From: Emydura subglobosa
Lineage: Eukaryota; Chordata; Testudines; Chelidae
DNA: 64,000 nt
Reading direction: 5' to 3'
Assembly: GCA_007922225.1 (NCBI GenBank)
Contig: ML679959.1
Location: 21,895,230 to 21,959,229 of the forward strand
Shown: positions 58,847 to 64,000 of the stretch, piece by piece
Layout of the letters: every line of letters begins with the position of its first letter
How positions within the stretch are numbered: position 1 is the first letter of the stretch
Made by a program: the position numbers and the translations under genes
Notes under the pieces: model-generated
What the model was told of the DNA's origin: nothing
The model's database searches: none
Seen by the model: only the letters and a program-made list of their open reading frames with translations

Positions 58847-61800
58847 CTGTAATGAAAAGAAATAAGCATTAATTGTTACATTTCATTATAGCCCAACCCC
58901 TGCTTCTCCCAGGCCATAACACTCAGAAAAAAACTCTTCAAAATTTAGGATACCGCTTTATTGAATTGCCTGGGACTAGCATAAAATCAGAATTTGAAGA
59001 TACTAACTAGGCACTCTGGCTTCTATTAACAAGAGTTCACTTAACCTTGGAGACTCAAAGTCAGGAATCAACATCATGAACTTATTTTAGAGGCTTCTGG
59101 CTTCAAGAGCAGGGCCCAGCCACTGCTGATAACAGTTGTTATGATGTGTAGAAGCTGGGATTGAGGAGAAAGGGGGCCCCTACTTTAGATTAGCAATAAT
59201 GCATTAGGCCAGTGCGTTCCCTCCTGCTCCAAGTTTTATGAACACACACCTTTCATTTATGCTTTCATACAGAAAGGGCAGTTCTGCCATGGCTCCAAAA
59301 TGAGAAGTATAGTTCATGCAAATTGTATCCTCAAATACTCTACATACTATATGTTACAAGACACAGGGTGTACATATGTAGTATAAATGTCTGAAGTGAA
59401 CAAATGAAGAGGGTGGAAATGGGCTCCTCAGAGAAATACCTAGCAGTAGTTTTAATTTAAAGTAACCTCAGAGAAGATATTTCTCCAACTAATGCCCTTC
59501 TACCCTAGGAAACAGACCAGTTGCTGACAATAGTTTTCACTAATTGGTCCCCAAGAACTGCTAGTGGAAACAGTTTAACAGTAGTGCAGAACTCAACTCT
59601 TAATCATGATTTCTGTAATAGTGCTCAAGACAATTTTGTCCCATCTTCACTAGCAGTTAAGCCATTTAACAGTAGCACAGGGGGCCATTGCTGACAACAC
59701 AATCTTGTGTAAACAGGTCTTGAATGGTAAGACTGTGTGGAGGGGCAAAATGGTGCATGATGGCTTAGGTGTGGAGGGAGTTCAGTCTTTGCCATACTGA
59801 GTTTGTCAGACAGTTGCAAGTCTTACTAGAGGCAAGAGACTGGGATGGAAATAGCATAAAGTGTTGAGGAAGAAAGAGCCAAAAATGGAACTCTGGAGTA
59901 ATGTAAGAGTGAAAAAGGGAGGCAGTGAAGCCACCAAGGGAGATGCTGAAGAACTAGTCAACTGAGGAGTCATGAAAACATAAGGGATAAAAATAAGGAA
60001 GGTGTGAATCAGTGGCAAAAGAAGCAGAAAAGCAGGATGGATTCAAGCCCTTATACTACAGGTTCAGAAGAGGCCACTGGTCCCATGAGTGAGAGCAATA
60101 ACAGCCTTAACTCACTGCTTTTTGCAGAAATATTCAGCAAGTGGGGGTACAGCAGCACAATTTTTTTCCTCCACTCTAAATCCTGCAGGTAACGTGTGTG
60201 TGTGTGTGTGTTTTGGGGGAAGGAGGGTTGACACACTGGTTATAGGAGAAAAAACCTTTGTTGCTTTGCACATAAAATGATGTTGGAGTATAGTAAAATT
60301 TTGCAGGTGGCTAAATGACAGAAAATGGGACCAGCAATATAAAGGAGTAGAGCAAGCTGTAATTCAGAATGACTGATAGATGAGGCTTATAAATGGCTAA
60401 CCAGTCATGCAGCTCAATCTGTAGAAGTATAACAGGGAAAAAACATTTTATAATCTATACGCAAACAATACTAATTACAGATTAGTGTGTGACAGCAGTG
60501 ATTATGCATGAGAACCATCTGCATAATATCTGGCAGCAGTAAAAAGGCAAATGATCTCAGGACTGGCACAGAGATGCTGAGCATAATTAAGCAGCTGGTG
60601 TTGTGAAACTGTTAGGTTGATCATAAGAAAGATAATTCTGGATCAGCAGGCTATGACTGAAAAGGGAAGGGTGCAAGTGAAAGCAACCAAAATTCCATAC
60701 AACTTAGTTTGCATGAAAGAAGCTGTACAAAATTTTAAAAAGTTATCTGATTCAGGGTTATGGTTATACAAACAAGGGCTAGACTGAAGTTTAGTAGGAG
60801 ACTAGAAAAATGCGCTTAAGCATTCTATCATAATTAATATGCACAGTCCAAATGTAGGGCAGGTGTTTTGTGCAAATCAACTTTGAAAGTCTAACATTAC
60901 ATGAAACTATAAATTAGAATGGAGGGAGGGCTTACTCATTCTTTCGTCTTTCCAAGAGACGTAAGCTTGAGTTCCATGCAGGATAGATGTGGGAGATCTT
61001 TGAAATTGGTCTTATCTCTGCTCCGTGTATATTAAAAAGCCATGACACTTTTCAGAAGAATAGAGATTTGGCCTGGTATACATGGCTCAAATTTTACCTT
61101 CACACACTGTTAGTGTGCTATAACCAACCCTGGCAGGAATTATTTCATAGTGATGGTGAAGTCATTTGGGATTAAAAGTGCTCTGTAAAATATTACCAGC
61201 CAGAATTTCTTTATGCAAAGTCAGACCCAGAAGATAATGGGTGACAACTTCAGAGATCTTGGGATACAGCAAAAGATACCATGTCATCTCCAACAGTTCT
61301 TCAGCTGTATCCAGAAACAATTACATACTAGAAAAGTGACAATGACTGTTTACAGACCTGGACCCTCTTAAAGATGTTCTTAGCTTTAAACAGGTAAGTA
61401 ATCCCAGTGGTTGCAAGGGGACTACTCATGTGCCTAAAGTTAAGCACATTCCTAAATGTTTGCAAGATCAGAGCCTTAAACGGTTTTTGTTTAGTGTCAC
61501 CTCTTCCCCATCCTGTCAAGGATACAACAATCCACAAGTTACAAACAAACAAAAAAAGAAGCCTGGGTGGGAAGAGCTAAACTAGTACAAAACAAACAGG
61601 ATCAGAGAATTTTCCTTTCCATTTCAAAGATTTTACCTGATGAAATGTTTCACACGTGGCAAGAAGAAGAATTTCCTCCTGTTGTGTCGTTTGTTTAGGT
61701 ACCAAGGTATTGGCCACTCTTTGTAATTGTACCTGCCAATGACATACAAATTGGTTACAGTATTATCCAGCATTTAGATAGTTGCACCTCAGTTCATGGA

Positions 61801-63280
61801 TTGTAACCTAGCTTCTCTTTTTTGAAGAAGTGGGCAGGTATTGTGGTCTAGTCAGTAAATCACAGGACTGGTGATTGGAGTTCTCTTCCCAACTGTCTCA
61901 GGCTCATTGGGTGACCCTGGACAATTAATTTAGCCTCCCTCAGTTTGCCCCTCTGCAAAACATAGATAACACTGATCCACTTGTGTTCCTTGACTCCATT
62001 GAATGGAACGCACTGTATAAATGCAAAGAATTAGTATTCACGTTGCAAAATGTTATCCTTCATTAAAAAAACTACAAAAATTCCTTAGCAAGTCTGTTTA
62101 CAATTTTAGATAAAGTGCTTGGACACCATACTCAAATTGATTTAAAACACACTTTTTTTAAAAATACCAATGTTGCACAGGGATGCATCAGATACAATAC
62201 AGCTTGCAGGAGTGCCAGAGAATTTTGATTCATATACCTAGTACAATATAGGTGTAAGCACAATGATTAATATAGTCAGTCCTCTACTAAACAGCCATAA
62301 AAATGATAAAAGAGTTCAAGAGTCAACATTCACAGCTGTATTGTCCCCACATGAGTTTCCCTTTCTTTCTCCATCTCCTCCAAATTCCTGTCACTCCACT
62401 GCAGAATATAGAAACTGTTCTTCAAAATGCTATTACACTGAGGGTAAAATCCCGTCCCTCTTAAAGTTAGTGGAGTTTTTCCATCGACTTCAATAGGGCC
62501 AGAATTTCACCCTGAATCTGAGTTTCCTGGAATTAGTCAATTTTAATTTACAGAGATTACAAACAATTTAAATATTAAATTAAATGTAAAATACCTCTCA
62601 AGGATGCTAGGAGATCTTGAATCCATCTACACTAAGTCCTATAGTTCTGGAAGACCAGGTTAAATGGTTGTTCCTCAAAACAGTGGTCTTGCAATGCAGC
62701 TGAGAAAAGCTGGTTTATGGTACAATTCGGGAACACTTCAAACCCACCGGCACAGCAAGACTGAATCATGTTTCAACCACATCAGTTGACTACCAAGTTA
62801 TAACCGGGTCCCCCAGCCCAGTAAAACTTGTTATCTAAATGGGACCAAGCTCTATTTGCTGTTTACCTGGTGGTTTATTCTTGGAATTGTAAGAGTGGTT
62901 ACCACCACCCCAGCTCTGCTAACTACTTAGCAGAGCTGCCAGCAATGAAACACATCCCCAAGAATATTAATGTTGATTAGTAAATGCTGTCTTTCCCTTC
63001 TAGCTGGTAGATAGATCTTGTTCTTGATAAAGTTAAAAAGATGCTCTTTCCCCAACAGACATTATCTGGCTACTTTTCTGTAAGACGTTTCTGGTTTTGA
63101 TAGTACCGACACATGCGCACATAGAGAACAGCATTCCTCTTTTCCATACCAGTAGGTGCGTCCTAAGAAGTCATTTCTCCACTCGCCAGGTCGTGGGTAT
63201 TGGTGGCCTGTTTGTAAAAGCCGCAGTGCAATTTCTCTTTCTTTAATAACTAAGTCTATTCTTCCCATAGACTTTTCTAC
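58732..63280 (-). CDS. MRPL47: MRPL47 (uL29m), mitochondrial large-subunit ribosomal protein, 3' half only
   Basis: Nuclear-encoded mitochondrial ribosomal protein of the uL29 family, placed near the exit tunnel of the 39S subunit. Three exons on the - strand join in phase: 63280-63150, 61732-61637 and 58846-58732. The protein begins VEKSMGRIDLVIKERE, then LRLLQTG and RPGEWRNDFLGR, continues YKEWPIPWYLNKRHNRRK with FFLPRVKHFIR, and ends KKFPHLAAQSQN. These blocks match the C-terminal half of vertebrate MRPL47, including the LRLLQTG, IPW.LNKR.NR and KKFPHLA motifs. The last exon is Lys/Arg-rich (KKQTRMKSLEKKK), as in the family. Upstream exons (targeting peptide and uL29 core) lie past 64000. 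It converges on ACTL6A, with about 3.9 kb between the stop codons. Confidence 0.95.
60193..60211. repeat. (GT)n microsatellite in an MRPL47 intron
   Basis: About 9 GT units. Confidence 0.85.
61637..61732 (-). CDS. MRPL47: MRPL47 penultimate coding exon
   Basis: Acceptor TTGGCAG, donor GTAAAA (plus-strand ttttac at 61631-61636). Its first G completes the Trp codon started in the previous exon. Encodes YNYKEWPIPWYLNKR and HNRRKFFFLPRVKHFI. Confidence 0.95.
61833..62038 (+). mobile_element. MIR SINE in an MRPL47 intron
   Basis: gtattgtggtctagtcagta, aatcacaggactggtgattg, tgggtgaccctggacaatta, gcccctctgcaaaacataga, ending cgcactgtataaatgcaaag. Antisense to MRPL47. Confidence 0.8.
63150..63280 (-). 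CDS. MRPL47: MRPL47 third-from-last coding exon
   Basis: Reads on the - strand from GTAGAAAAG after an acceptor TTTTCAG. The donor is GTATGG (plus-strand ccatac at 63144-63149). 131 nt, 43 codons plus two bases, starting at phase 0. It carries the conserved VxEREIALRLLQTG-like segment. Confidence 0.94.
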
Positions 63281-63719
63281 CTGAAAATAGAATAACCATT
63301 TCAACATGACACTGAAGCCACTATGTCAGCTATTGAGCTGTGCTTAAACGGAGGATCTTTTAGGAAAAGTGCTATGGAAAAATGGCATGTTAAGAGTCTT
63401 TAATATTAGGGATTTCACAAATAGGAGACAGTTTACCATATACTTTGCCAGCTTAAGAATGAATGCTTTAAGAAGTGATCCAAATGTCCCTATACAATCA
63501 TATCCATTGGTTGTGCGTAAGGCACAGATGAGACACTAGGGGATTAATTAAGGGCTAGCTGCCTAAGGCGCAATCCAGACAGTGAGTTGATGCTGATAGG
63601 TTAAGGAAAATAATTGGAAATATGCAGATTCTACCTGCATCTCTGACTGAGGGTTCATCGGTGTGGTTTGTCACTCTGGTTGGCAACTTAGGGATTGGTT
63701 AGAGACTCAGTTCTTATTA

Positions 63720-64000
63720 AATGATCAGAAAGGAACAATGGCCAAACTAGGACATCTGACCAGAAGCTTCTCAACACTTCTCCAGCTAGAAACCTTATTA
63801 CCATGATTCATGCATGTGTCACCTCAGATAAGATTACTGAAATGCACTCCATATGTGGCTGCATCTTAAATTCTTTGGGGAAGTGGAGCTTGTACAGAAT
63901 ATGGCAATCAGTTTGTTAGTTAGCAATTGCAATGCAAGCACATTACACAAGTGTTCTGTGATTTTCATTGATTGCCTGTGGATTTTTGGATGAAGTCTAA
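63720..64000 (+). mobile_element. L2 LINE reverse transcriptase fragment, decayed
   Basis: Short + strand segments resemble the L2 thumb region: ETLLPW/MIHACVTS-like near 63800, ELVQNMAISLLVSN near 63885-63925, then VLxFSLIAC at the window end, corresponding to the L2 pattern LVQNAAARLL followed by LHWLPV. No continuous frame. It continues past the window edge. Confidence 0.5.

Overview
This is vertebrate nuclear DNA, most likely from a turtle and certainly from a sauropsid-type genome. It has split genes with GT-AG introns, one CpG island, many CR1 LINE fragments in both orientations, old MIR and L2 copies, and a decayed DIRS-type tyrosine-recombinase retrotransposon. It also carries many short palindromic repeats of a kind I associate with turtle genomes. 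The species call is inference from the repeat content, not proof. Apart from the exons named below, almost every open frame longer than 60 codons is chance or lies in a repeat.

Genes. Two protein-coding genes are recognised, arranged tail to tail. ACTL6A (BAF53A, the actin-like subunit of BAF, INO80 and TIP60 complexes) is complete on the + strand. Its 14 coding exons between 44815 and 54799 join into exactly 429 codons plus a stop, with every splice phase consistent. Its promoter is a CpG island at about 44340-45060. MRPL47 (mitochondrial ribosomal protein uL29m) runs on the - strand. Only its last three coding exons are inside (63150-63280, 61637-61732, 58732-58846); its 5' exons lie beyond the right edge. 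The ACTL6A(+)/MRPL47(-) order matches human 3q26.33 as I remember it.

Layout. 1-44300 is intergenic, with no convincing exon. It holds a possible LTR (about 6960-7355), a palindromic element (8163-8345), and a DIRS-like element (11171-14471) with inverted terminal repeats, an internal complementary region, gag-like, RNase H-distal and tyrosine recombinase remnants. It also holds CR1 copies (about 10518, 15170, 20268, 23040, 23700, 25238, 27115, 33480 with a nested copy, 38073), MIR copies, a MITE-like element (27975-28262), the 3' end of another LINE (31240-32000) and a foldback element with terminal inverted repeats (43283-43532). 44340-54799 is ACTL6A, with two opposed CR1 pieces in intron 3. 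55300-58500 is the short intergenic gap, with a strong hairpin at 56262-56320. 58500-63280 is the 3' half of MRPL47, and 63700-64000 looks like an L2 LINE fragment.

The two genes have no direct pathway link: one product acts in nuclear chromatin remodelling, the other in the mitochondrial large ribosomal subunit. The most unusual object is the DIRS-like element. Although decayed and lacking its reverse transcriptase core, it keeps the diagnostic terminal and internal complementary repeats and the catalytic motif positions of the recombinase.
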